Shown one piece after another: positions 8,391-15,261 of a stretch of 22,701 nucleotides of DNA (positions are counted from its first letter, which is position 1; each line of letters starts with the position of its first letter). A model generated the notes under the pieces. That model saw only the letters and a list, made by a program, of their open reading frames with translations. It ran no database searches and was not told the DNA's origin. The position numbers and the translations under genes were made by a program. Location of the stretch: NCBI GenBank assembly GCA_903844785.1, contig CAIMVB010000217.1:1-22701 (forward strand), read 5' to 3'. This DNA is from an uncultured Rhodospirillales bacterium. GTDB taxonomy: Bacteria > Pseudomonadota > Alphaproteobacteria > Acetobacterales > Acetobacteraceae.

Positions 8391-10007
8391 TTACTGGATA
8401 TAGGGCAGGCGCAAATCCACGAACCAGCTTTGCGGCTGAACATAGCCACGCACGCGTGGGCTCATGGCGCGCGGGGAAACGTCATGCGCAATCCAGATGA
8501 ACAGCGCCTCATCCACGCCGGCGGCATGCAGGCGGGCAAGCGCGGCATCACGCGCGGCGGGTTCAAAGGCGTTGCGGGCTTCCGCGATCATCGCATCGAA
8601 GCGCGGATCGTTGAAGAAGCCCCAGTTATTGGAAACCGGCGGCGCCATTTTCGAATCCCAGAAGCGCACCATGGCAAAGAAGGGGTCCATGGCAGCGAAG
8701 GACACGTTGGTGGCATGCGCACCGCGCGCGGCGGCATGGGTGCAGCCCTGGCGCCAATTGGCGAACAAGGTGTTCCATTCCACCACATCGAATTCCACAT
8801 TCACGCCGATCCCCTTCAGGTCTTGCTGAAGGAATTCATTCATCGGCAGCGGCTGCATCTGGCCCGAACCGGAAGCCGAGATCTGCACCTTGAGCGTGAG
8901 CGGACGCTGCGGCGTATAGCCCGCTTCCGCGAGCAAGCGGCGCGCTTCGGCCTTATCCGTGCGGATATTGAAGCTTGGGTTACCGAACCATGGATGCCCG
9001 CGCGGCACTGTGCCAACGGGTACAGACATCATGCCGCCCAGCAGCGTCTTCAGCCCTTCACGGTCAATGCCCAGATTGATGGCGCGGCGCACGCGCACAT
9101 CACGCAAAGGCGAATTTTCCGCAAAGCAGGGCTGCCACGGCCAGACATGTGGCTGCGCATTGCTGGTAATCACCATGCCGCGCTGACGCAGCTGCGGAAT
9201 GGCATCCGGCGCCGGCGCTTCAATCCAATCCACCTGGTTGGACAGCAAGGCCGCGGTGCGCGCATTGGCTTCCGGGATGGGCAGGATCACAATGCGGTCA
9301 AGCTTCGCCTTATCAGTCCAGTAGGCATCATTGCGCGCATATTCGGCACGCTCACGCGGCACGAAGCGCGTCATGCGGAAGGGGCCGGTGCCCGAAGGTT
9401 CGCGCGCAAAGGCGTTCCAGGTCGCTTCCGCGGTAGGGTTCGCGGCGCGCAGGCGTTCCCACTGCGTCGGGCTTGCCATGAACAAATTGGTCAGGTTGAT
9501 CGGCAGCAGGCTATCCGGTTCCGCTGTGAACAGCGCCACCGTGTAATCATCAATCTTTTCCGCGCGGCGCAGCGTTGGCATGCGGGTCGCGGTAACGCCA
9601 ACTTGGCGCGGGTCGTAATGCGGCGCTTCACGGTCCAGAACTTTGCGGACATTCCACACAACGGCATCGGCATTGAAATCCGAACCATCATGGAATTTCA
9701 CGCCGCGCCGCAGGCGAAACACCCAGCGCGTCTTGTCATTGGCATCCACGGCCCATTCGGTCGCAAGACCAGGGATCACCACAGAAGGCTTATCGGCCGC
9801 CGAGAGATCCCACATTGTCAGGCTGTCAAACAGCGGAATGCCGGTGAAGCGGTTGCCTTCAAAGCCCTGGTCGGGCTGGCCGTTGGTCAGCGGAATATCG
9901 GCCGCCGTCATGCCGATGCGCAGCGTGCCCTGGGCGTCAGCCACAGAAGCCCCCAACACGGGCAGCGCCACCAGGCAGGCTGCCATCAAGAATTTCTTCA
10001 ATCGCAT
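8391..10007 (-). CDS. ABC transporter substrate-binding protein, family 5 (GsiB/DppA-like)
   Basis: This is the periplasmic binding protein for the adjacent permeases, 538 aa and full length. Residues 1-26 are a clear Sec signal peptide: MRLKK, a hydrophobic core LMAACLVALPVLGAS, then VADAQ. Family signatures include LATEWAVDANDKTRWVFRLR, GVKFHDGSDFNADAVVWN (about 106-123), GTGPFRMTRFVPRE, and AEARRLLAEAGY in the C-terminal lobe. The start has GGGAGAG about 9 nt upstream. It leads the operon, so it should be the most abundant product. The divergent racemase-family gene suggests an amino-acid-like or amide ligand, but that is inference from position only. Confidence 0.93.
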   Translation of the reverse strand: MRLKKFLMAACLVALPVLGASVADAQGTLRIGMTAADIPLTNGQPDQGFEGNRFTGIPLFDSLTMWDLSAADKPSVVIPGLATEWAVDANDKTRWVFRLRRGVKFHDGSDFNADAVVWNVRKVLDREAPHYDPRQVGVTATRMPTLRRAEKIDDYTVALFTAEPDSLLPINLTNLFMASPTQWERLRAANPTAEATWNAFAREPSGTGPFRMTRFVPRERAEYARNDAYWTDKAKLDRIVILPIPEANARTAALLSNQVDWIEAPAPDAIPQLRQRGMVITSNAQPHVWPWQPCFAENSPLRDVRVRRAINLGIDREGLKTLLGGMMSVPVGTVPRGHPWFGNPSFNIRTDKAEARRLLAEAGYTPQRPLTLKVQISASGSGQMQPLPMNEFLQQDLKGIGVNVEFDVVEWNTLFANWRQGCTHAAARGAHATNVSFAAMDPFFAMVRFWDSKMAPPVSNNWGFFNDPRFDAMIAEARNAFEPAARDAALARLHAAGVDEALFIWIAHDVSPRAMSPRVRGYVQPQSWFVDLRLPYIQ

Positions 10008-10036
10008 TGCGTCACTCTCCCTTCATCGCGTTCGGA

Positions 10037-10054
10037 CGGTTTCGGGGGAAACCG
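10037..10054 (-). promoter_or_regulatory. hairpin in leader of the binding-protein operon
   Basis: CGGTTTC and GAAACCG form a perfect 7-bp stem with a GGGG (plus-strand) tetraloop, about 30 nt upstream of the binding-protein ATG. It could sit in the 5' leader of the transporter message or be part of an operator. No T-run makes it a terminator. Confidence 0.35.
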
Positions 10055-10253
10055 CCGCCTAAAGGCAATTCATCGCCTTGCTCACCGCCCAGACCCAAGG
10101 TCTCAACAGCGCAACAAGATCTGAAGGCAGCAAAGCCTGTGCCACCCCCCAGCCCTAGGCCGGCGGTCAGAGATGTTCATCCCTGCCTATTTTATTGGCA
10201 GCACTGCCCGACCATGCGGCGGCACGCGCCAAGGTGCAACAGAAAATTGCCTT

Positions 10254-10272
10254 GGGCTTGCCAGGCAAGCCC
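10254..10272. promoter_or_regulatory. 19-bp perfect palindrome, candidate operator
   Basis: GGGCTTGCCAGGCAAGCCC is two 9-base arms around one central base. It lies 20 nt upstream of the racemase ATG and 247 nt upstream of the divergent importer operon. This symmetry and placement suit a dimeric regulator controlling the racemase gene, or an mRNA leader hairpin. No regulator gene is adjacent. No other clear copy was noticed in the window. Confidence 0.4.
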
Positions 10273-10292
10273 GGCCGAGGCCAGAAACACCC

Positions 10293-11036
10293 ATGCGCAT
10301 CCTGCTTCTGAACGGCAATACCGACCCTGCCATCACCGATCTGATCGCCAAACGGGCGCAGGAAGCCCTCCCCCGGCTTGGCCTGCCCGCCTGTGATCTG
10401 GTGCCAGCAACCGCCCCCTTTGGCGCGCGCTATATTGCGACCCGCGCTGCGGTCGCCATCGCCGGCCATGCAGTGCTGACAGGCTTGGCCCAGCATATCG
10501 GCCCCACCAATCCGCAGGGCTTTGATGCCGCCATCATCGCCTGTTTCGGTGAACCTGCCATTGAAGCCGCGCGCGAGCTTCTGCCCATCCCCGTCCATGG
10601 CATGGCGGAAGCTTCCATCACGCTTGCCCTGGAACAGGCGCCACGCATCGCATTGCTGACCGGCGGCACCGCCTGGGTGCCGATGCTGGAAGAATTCGCC
10701 CTGATCCGCGGCCATGGCCGCGATAAAGTGCAGGTCCGCAGCGTGCCCCCCACCGGCGATATGATTGCGCGCGAACCCGAAAAGGCACTGCACCTGATTG
10801 CAGAAGAAGCCCAGCAAGCGGTGGCCGAAGGCGCCGGCGTGGTGGTGCTGGGCGGCGCGGGGCTGGTGGGGCTGGCGCCGAGGCTTGCCGCGCAACTGCC
10901 GGTGCCTGTGCTGGATAGCCTGGATTGCGCGCTGATCATGGCCTGCCGGGGTGGCCCCGCTGCTCGCCGCGTGGCGCAGGCGCCGCAAACCGGGCTTGAA
11001 CCGCAGCTTGCGGCCATGATGGGGTCACCCGCATAA
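10293..11036 (+). CDS. Asp/Glu/hydantoin racemase-superfamily protein with one catalytic cysteine replaced
   Basis: The 247-aa product has the fold-typical start MRILLLNGNTDPAITDLIAKRA and the length of hydantoin racemases. The frame is open to 10173, but the first 40 codons do not resemble the family, so I start at the ATG at 10293. The family normally uses two cysteines. The first is present in IIACFGEP (Cys84). At the second, usually in an LGCAG context, the sequence reads VVVLGGAGLVG, with Gly188 in its place. A nearby Cys212 (LDSLDCALIM) is not at the usual position. The protein may thus be a non-racemising member, such as a decarboxylase- or isomerase-like enzyme. It faces a peptide-type importer operon, suggesting uptake and processing of an amino-acid derivative. 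Confidence 0.8.
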   Translation: MRILLLNGNTDPAITDLIAKRAQEALPRLGLPACDLVPATAPFGARYIATRAAVAIAGHAVLTGLAQHIGPTNPQGFDAAIIACFGEPAIEAARELLPIPVHGMAEASITLALEQAPRIALLTGGTAWVPMLEEFALIRGHGRDKVQVRSVPPTGDMIAREPEKALHLIAEEAQQAVAEGAGVVVLGGAGLVGLAPRLAAQLPVPVLDSLDCALIMACRGGPAARRVAQAPQTGLEPQLAAMMGSPA

Positions 11037-11044
11037 AAAACTAT

Positions 11045-11084
11045 GTAAGGACTACTTACCTTTCACCCCAACCCGCGCTAACCT
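11045..11084 (+). promoter_or_regulatory. candidate ilvE promoter with overlapping inverted repeat
   Basis: TTACCT (11056-11061) and TAACCT (11079-11084) are spaced by 17 bases ahead of ilvE. The inverted repeat GTAAG-GACTA-CTTAC (11045-11059) overlaps the -35 hexamer and could be a repressor site. The hexamers match the consensus only moderately. The element also lies just after the racemase stop. Confidence 0.25.
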
Positions 11085-11120
11085 GATCACGCTTAGAAAA
11101 AACCCCGAGGATACGCAGCA

Positions 11121-12194
11121 ATGGCCTCCTTCCCGATCACCCGCACCACCACCCCCAAGGTGAAGCCCGCCGATGATGAGCTTTCCTTCGGCAAGGTGCT
11201 GACGGACCACATGTTCCTGATGGATTATCAGGAAGGGCTAGGCTGGCATTCCCCGCGGATCGTGCCCTATGGGCCGCTCAGCCTGGATCCAGCGACTTCC
11301 GTGCTGCATTACGGCCAGGCGATTTTCGATGGGCTGAAGGCGTTTCGCGGCGATGATGACCAAATCCGCCTATTCCGCCCAGACCGCCATGCGGAACGCT
11401 TCAATCGCTCCGGCCAGATCATGTGCATGCCGGAATTGCCGGTGGATATCATTCGCCAAAGCTTTGATGCGTTGGTTGGGCTTGAACATGAATGGGTGCC
11501 ACGCAAGCCCGGCACCGCGCTTTACCTGCGCCCCACCATCATCGCGACCGATGTGATGCTGGGCGTGCATCCGGCGCATAATTACATCTACTTCCTGATC
11601 CTTTCACCCGTTGGCACCTATTACAAGGAAGGCGTGAAGCCGGTGAAAATCCTGGCGTCAGACACGCATGTGCGCGCCGTGAAGGGCGGCACCGGCGAAG
11701 CCAAGACCGCCGGGAATTACGCCGCGAGCCTGGCTGGCCAGCGTGACGCCGCCAAGGCTGGCTATTCACAAGTGCTCTATCTGGATGGCGTCAACCGCAA
11801 ATACCTCGATGAAGTCGGCACGATGAATATCATGCTGAGGATCGGTGATGAGGTGATCACGCCGCCGCTGACCGGCACCATCCTGGATGGCGTCACGCGC
11901 GCCAGCACCTTGCAATTGATGCGTGATTGGGGGCTCAAGATCTCGGAACGCCCGATTGCCATTGAAGAAGTCATGGCGGCGGGGCGCAACGGCACGCTCA
12001 AGGAAATGTGGGGCACGGGGACGGCGGCGGTTGTCTCGCCGGTCGGGACGCTTGGCTATAAGGGCGAGGATGTGCTGATCAATGGTGGTGAGATCGGCGA
12101 TGTCACGCGCCGGCTTTATGATGCCATCACCGGCCTGCAATATGGCCGCAGCAATGACCCGCATGGCTGGACCAGCATTGTGCGTAAGGGCTGA
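11121..12194 (+). CDS. ilvE: branched-chain amino acid aminotransferase
   Basis: This PLP enzyme catalyses the last step of leucine, isoleucine and valine synthesis, and the first step of their breakdown. The 357-aa length and motifs fit the class II (BCAT type 2) branch. These include LHYGQAIFDGLKAFRGDD (about 62-79), the PLP lysine in GGTGEAKTAGNYAAS (Lys195), YLDEVGTMNIM (about 229-239), and the phosphate-binding TGTILDGVTR near 253-262. MWGTGTAAVVSPVG near the C-terminus is also typical. The ATG at 11121 is preceded by CGAGG about 10 nt upstream. It is a single gene, ending 7 bases from the convergent DUF4169 gene. Confidence 0.95.
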   Translation: MASFPITRTTTPKVKPADDELSFGKVLTDHMFLMDYQEGLGWHSPRIVPYGPLSLDPATSVLHYGQAIFDGLKAFRGDDDQIRLFRPDRHAERFNRSGQIMCMPELPVDIIRQSFDALVGLEHEWVPRKPGTALYLRPTIIATDVMLGVHPAHNYIYFLILSPVGTYYKEGVKPVKILASDTHVRAVKGGTGEAKTAGNYAASLAGQRDAAKAGYSQVLYLDGVNRKYLDEVGTMNIMLRIGDEVITPPLTGTILDGVTRASTLQLMRDWGLKISERPIAIEEVMAAGRNGTLKEMWGTGTAAVVSPVGTLGYKGEDVLINGGEIGDVTRRLYDAITGLQYGRSNDPHGWTSIVRKG

Positions 12195-12201
12195 GTAACG
12201 C

Positions 12202-12378
12202 CTAATCTTCCTTCTTCGCGCCGTCCGTCACGGCGCGAAGCTTGGCTTTCTCCGCCGCCAGCCGCGCGCGTTCTGTCTTGCTCTGCCCGTATCTGGCGCG
12301 GTTTTCCGTGGCTTTCGCTTCGGCGGCGTCGCGTGCCTTGGCCTTTCGGGCGCGATTGAGGTTGACGATTTCAGCCAT
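12202..12378 (-). CDS. DUF4169 family small basic protein
   Basis: This 58-aa protein starts MAEIVNLNRARKAKARDAAE and ends DGAKKED. The EIVNLNRARKAKAR start and the later TENRARYGQSKTER match the DUF4169 family, small highly charged helical proteins of alphaproteobacteria with no known function. Nearly the whole chain is predicted to be helical and rich in Lys, Arg and Ala. It is convergent with ilvE and divergent from the dienelactone hydrolase gene, whose start is 41 nt away. No strong ribosome-binding site is visible. The 3' coding end contains an 11-bp inverted repeat. Confidence 0.82.
   Translation of the reverse strand: MAEIVNLNRARKAKARDAAEAKATENRARYGQSKTERARLAAEKAKLRAVTDGAKKED
12214..12240. 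terminator. hairpin between ilvE and DUF4169, inside the DUF4169 coding end
   Basis: CTTCGCGCCGT and ACGGCGCGAAG form a perfect 11-bp stem with a 5-base loop, 20 bases after the ilvE stop. Its position suits termination of ilvE transcripts. It is entirely inside the last codons of the convergent DUF4169 gene. The T content after it on the plus strand is modest (CTTGGCTTTCT). Confidence 0.5.
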
Positions 12379-12419
12379 GCCCGCAGGATAGCCCCATCTC
12401 TTTTCGAAGGAAAACGCCC

Positions 12420-13085
12420 ATGCCCATGATCTCGCTCACTGCTGCTGATGGTTTCCGCCTGCAAGCCTATCGCACCGGCCCGCAGGATGCCGCGCGCGCC
12501 CTGGTGGTGACGCAGGAAATCTTTGGCGTGAACCACCATATCCGCAAGCTATGCGATAATTTCGCCGCGGCTGGTTACGCAGTAATCGCGCCGCAGCTTT
12601 TTGATCGCGCTGAGCGTAATGTGGAACTGGGCTATGATGCCGCCGATCTGGCGCGCGGGCGCGAATTGCGCGGCAAGATTGATGCAGGCAAAACGGTGCT
12701 GGATATTCTGGCCGCCGCCGCTGCCCTGCCGCGCCAGGCGAAGCGTGGCATTGTTGGCTATTGCTGGGGCGGCACCGTCGCCTGGCATGGCGCAACCCGT
12801 ACCAGCGCCTTTTCCGCTTCCGTCGGCTGGTATGGCGGTGGCATTGCGGCGGCGAAGGATGAAGTGCCGAATTGCCCGACGCAGCTGCATTTCGGTGAAA
12901 CCGATGCTTCAATCCCCATGAGCGATGTGGAAGCCATCCGCGCCGCGCGCAAGGAAGTGGAAATCTTCGTCTATATGGGCGCGGGCCATGGTTTCGGCTG
13001 TGATGAACGCGGGTCCTACGTGGCGAAGGATGCTGCGCTGGCGCAGGAACGCACGCTTGGCTTCTTCGCCAAGCATCTTGGCTGA
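12420..13085 (+). CDS. dienelactone hydrolase family protein
   Basis: This 221-aa alpha/beta hydrolase belongs to the carboxymethylenebutenolidase group, which opens lactone rings such as dienelactone in chlorocatechol breakdown. The nucleophile elbow is GYCWGG with Cys115 in place of serine, as in true dienelactone hydrolases. Asp162 (GETDASIP) and His190 (GAGHGF) complete the triad. The opening QEIFGVNHHIRKLCDNFAAAGY is also diagnostic. GAAGGA lies about 9 nt before the ATG. No other aromatic degradation gene is nearby, so the true substrate is unknown; many members act on other esters. Confidence 0.9.
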   Translation: MPMISLTAADGFRLQAYRTGPQDAARALVVTQEIFGVNHHIRKLCDNFAAAGYAVIAPQLFDRAERNVELGYDAADLARGRELRGKIDAGKTVLDILAAAAALPRQAKRGIVGYCWGGTVAWHGATRTSAFSASVGWYGGGIAAAKDEVPNCPTQLHFGETDASIPMSDVEAIRAARKEVEIFVYMGAGHGFGCDERGSYVAKDAALAQERTLGFFAKHLG

Positions 13086-13094
13086 AAAGACAAA

Positions 13095-13118
13095 CCGCGC
13101 AGGCCCAAGCCTGCGCGG
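13095..13118. terminator. intrinsic terminator between dienelactone hydrolase and phasin genes
   Basis: CCGCGCAGGC-CCAA-GCCTGCGCGG is a perfect 10-bp stem with a tetraloop between two convergent genes. On the minus strand it is followed by TTTGTCTTTT, so it best terminates the phasin transcript. On the plus strand it lacks a T-run and may work less well for the hydrolase gene. Confidence 0.75.
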
Positions 13119-13124
13119 CTCACA

Positions 13125-13562
13125 TCAGGCCTTCGTGTCGGTGGAGAGGTTCTTCACCTCCTCCATCGCCTCGGCAAAGCGCGTATGCAGCACGGATAGC
13201 GCTTCGCCGCTTGATTTCTGGATCAGATCAGCCAATTCCTGCATTTGCCCGACCGCGCGTTCATAGGCAGCCTTGGCCATTTCCGCCTGCTTGGCGGCCT
13301 GTTGCTGGGCATCGCCAGGGCTTGCCATGGACCGCATGGCATCCTGCATTTCGGCCACTGATTGCTGCACAATTTCCATATGGCGTTCAGCAACCGCACG
13401 GGCACCTTCCAGCGCCACCTTATTGGCCGCCGTAATGGCTTCCAGATTTTTCTGCTGGGCCTTTGCCAGCGCGGTCATATCCGGCATGGCGGGCAGACGG
13501 AAATCCGCCAGGATTTTAGAGATATCCATATTGGGCTTGAAGCTGAAGGGATCAGTCATCAT
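13125..13562 (-). CDS. phasin family protein
   Basis: Phasins coat polyhydroxyalkanoate granules and control their number and size. The 145-aa product has the typical layout: a short N-terminal part (FSFKPNMDISKILADFRLP), then a long helical, Ala/Gln/Glu-rich stretch including AQQKNLEAITAANKVALEGARAV and the C-terminal EEVKNL. Length and composition match the alphaproteobacterial phasin family. The frame is open to a GTG at 13568, but GGAG at the right spacing favours the ATG at 13562 or the one at 13559. A TetR regulator gene ends 47 bases upstream in the same direction, so the two may be co-transcribed. No PHA synthase gene is in the window. Confidence 0.85.
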   Translation of the reverse strand: MMTDPFSFKPNMDISKILADFRLPAMPDMTALAKAQQKNLEAITAANKVALEGARAVAERHMEIVQQSVAEMQDAMRSMASPGDAQQQAAKQAEMAKAAYERAVGQMQELADLIQKSSGEALSVLHTRFAEAMEEVKNLSTDTKA

Positions 13563-13609
13563 TGGCACTCCGGTTGAGGGAAATGACTATAGACTGCTCC
13601 CCGGTCAGG

Positions 13610-14233
13610 TCACGAAGTTTCCGCAGCAGGCCCCACCGGCGCCGCTTCAACATCTCCGCGCAGCAGGCCAAGCGGTCGGGCGATACGTTCCGCCCGATCA
13701 AGCGCGTTATCCAAAGCCGCCATGGTGGTGCCCATATCGGGGCTTTCATCCTTGGCCCAGGCGCGGATCGTCGCCAGCCAAACGCCGGCAAGGCCCAAGG
13801 CCAGCAACCGCGCTTCGCAGCTTTTCGCCTCAACCTCGGCAGCTTCCAGCATCCAGCGCATGGCAACGCCGATATGCGGCGCCAGCGCCAGCGCAATGGC
13901 AGGATCGCGGCGCATATCCTCAAACAGGCGCAGAATGCCGTCACGATGCGGTTGCATCGCGTCCAGCCGGCGCATCAGCACATCAAAAATCCGGTCCCGC
14001 GCGGAACCACCCTGGCCCGGAATGGTGCCGGCCAGCACGGCCTGATCCATCACCCGGCCATGCAACAACAAAAGATCCAGCCGCGTGGGAAAGCGTTCCC
14101 GCAAGGTAGCGGTATCGGTGCCCGCTTCGGCGGCCAGGCGGCGCATTGTCAGCCCCGGCCAGCCATGCGCGGCAATCACGCGCCATAGCGCGGCAATCAG
14201 GGTTTCGTCATTGGCAAGGGTCATAATGACCAT
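13610..14233 (-). CDS. TetR family transcriptional regulator
   Basis: This is a one-domain-plus-ligand-domain repressor of 207 aa. Residues 10-55 contain the helix-turn-helix: WRVIAAHGWPGLTMRRLAAEAGTDTATLRERFPTRLDLL. The C-terminal domain, with MRRDPAIALALAPHIG and a helical ARLLALGLAGVWLATIRAW segment, resembles the COQ9-like TetR proteins of alphaproteobacteria; this second comparison is from memory. The start is uncertain: the ATG at 14233 or the one at 14224 (MTLANDE), neither with a clear ribosome-binding site. Two inverted repeats lie on the start, suggesting autoregulation. The downstream phasin gene is the likely target or partner. Confidence 0.85.
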   Translation of the reverse strand: MVIMTLANDETLIAALWRVIAAHGWPGLTMRRLAAEAGTDTATLRERFPTRLDLLLLHGRVMDQAVLAGTIPGQGGSARDRIFDVLMRRLDAMQPHRDGILRLFEDMRRDPAIALALAPHIGVAMRWMLEAAEVEAKSCEARLLALGLAGVWLATIRAWAKDESPDMGTTMAALDNALDRAERIARPLGLLRGDVEAAPVGPAAETS

Positions 14234-14243
14234 TCTTTAGAAT
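14219..14243. promoter_or_regulatory. two abutting inverted repeats over the TetR gene start
   Basis: GGTCAT-A-ATGACC (14219-14231) is directly followed by ATTCT-TT-AGAAT (14232-14243). Together they cover the two possible TetR start codons and the sequence just upstream. TetR proteins usually bind such palindromes at their own promoters, so this is a candidate self-operator. Confidence 0.4.
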
Positions 14244-14359
14244 ACTTCACCCTTGGGGCGCCAGCAGTAAGCTGAGCCATGGCCTGTGGCAGGCGGGGTT
14301 TTGATAAAACGGCTTTGCGGTGCCGAAGCCACCAAGCCAGATGAAAATCCGCCAGCCGG

Positions 14360-15013
14360 TTACTTGCTTGGCTGCAGGGCAGGCTGCGCTTCTTTCACGC
14401 TTCTGACCAGCGCCGGGAAAAGCGGTTTGCGGGCTAAGTAGAGCTTTGTGTCATCAGGGTTGATCGGGCGCTGCAAGCGGAAATCAACCTCCATCAACAA
14501 GGCCTCCGGCGCATAGCAATATTGGCCCGCAAGATGCGCCAGCCAGGTCAGTTCCTCATCAGCGCGGTGGGTGCGATAGGCTTCATGGAAAATGCGCCCC
14601 TGGCCGTAGAAAGCCTCGGCAAAGCTGCAGCGCACCAGGCCGAAAGTGGCAAGCTTGCCGGCAAATTTCCCGTCATTGAAGCCACATAGCCCAGCTTGGG
14701 CAGAAGTGATGCGTTCATGGGCAAGCCTGAGCCAATCTTTTCCCGCCAATGCATCCTGCGCGACATAAGCCACGAACTCCGCCTCCAAGGCAGCGGCCAT
14801 CATATTCGCGGTTTTGATGAAGCCTTGCCGAATGGCATCATGGGCAATGATGATCCGACAGGCCATGCCAGCGAAATCCATCATGCGCCGGGCAGTTTGC
14901 AGCGCCATGGCAAGATCCGTCGCGGGCATCAGCACTGCCACACCACGCCCCCGCATGGGCAGCGGCTTTTCCTTCAACCCGTCATGATAAATTTCGAAGA
15001 TTTCGATATTCAT
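14360..15013 (-). CDS. hypothetical protein, possibly glycosyltransferase-like (GT-A fold)
   Basis: I do not recognise this 217-aa protein with certainty. The stretch AAALEAEFVAYVAQDALAGKDWL resembles the part of family 2 glycosyltransferases where a nucleotide-sugar-binding Asp sits, here QDALAG. GLCGFNDGKFAGKLATFGLV, then FHEAYRTHRADEELTWLA, resemble acceptor-side regions. A strict DxD motif is absent. There is no signal peptide or membrane segment, so it is likely cytosolic. The start is uncertain: the ATG at 15013 lacks a ribosome-binding site, and Met20 (MRGRGVAVLMP) is an alternative. The gene stands alone, between the TetR gene and proC, all on the minus strand. Confidence 0.5.
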   Translation of the reverse strand: MNIEIFEIYHDGLKEKPLPMRGRGVAVLMPATDLAMALQTARRMMDFAGMACRIIIAHDAIRQGFIKTANMMAAALEAEFVAYVAQDALAGKDWLRLAHERITSAQAGLCGFNDGKFAGKLATFGLVRCSFAEAFYGQGRIFHEAYRTHRADEELTWLAHLAGQYCYAPEALLMEVDFRLQRPINPDDTKLYLARKPLFPALVRSVKEAQPALQPSK

Positions 15014-15261
15014 GCACCGGCGCGCCGCCCAAAGGGCATCTTTACTTCACGGCCATTAGTTACGGTAATTGATAAATTTTTTCAATGATTAATTCGAAAA
15101 TACAAAGGCCGTGGCTCCATGATCAGCGGCGCCGCGCCAATGGCGCGCAAGCGATCAAAGGACTTAACCTTCGCCACAACTACGCAGCACACGCATCTGG
15201 GGAATATAGCCCAAACGCAATGGGTTCAGGCGGAAGCCATCCACCCGTTAATCTCATGCGG
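15014..15261. other. intergenic region with an AT-rich core
   Basis: No gene is supported in these 248 bases between proC and the glycosyltransferase-like gene. Bases 15055-15105 are strikingly AT-rich for this backbone and probably hold the promoter of the minus-strand gene at 14360. A weak TTGAAA lies there, but no good -10 at the right spacing. GCGCCA-A-TGGCGC (15134-15146) is a short palindrome without a T-run, downstream of proC. Confidence 0.4.

Noticed and set aside
8370..10124. Open frame of 584 codons on the plus strand
   Set aside because: It is entirely antisense to the well-supported binding-protein gene and rich in His, Arg and Gly as expected from a GC-rich shadow frame; no domain is visible.
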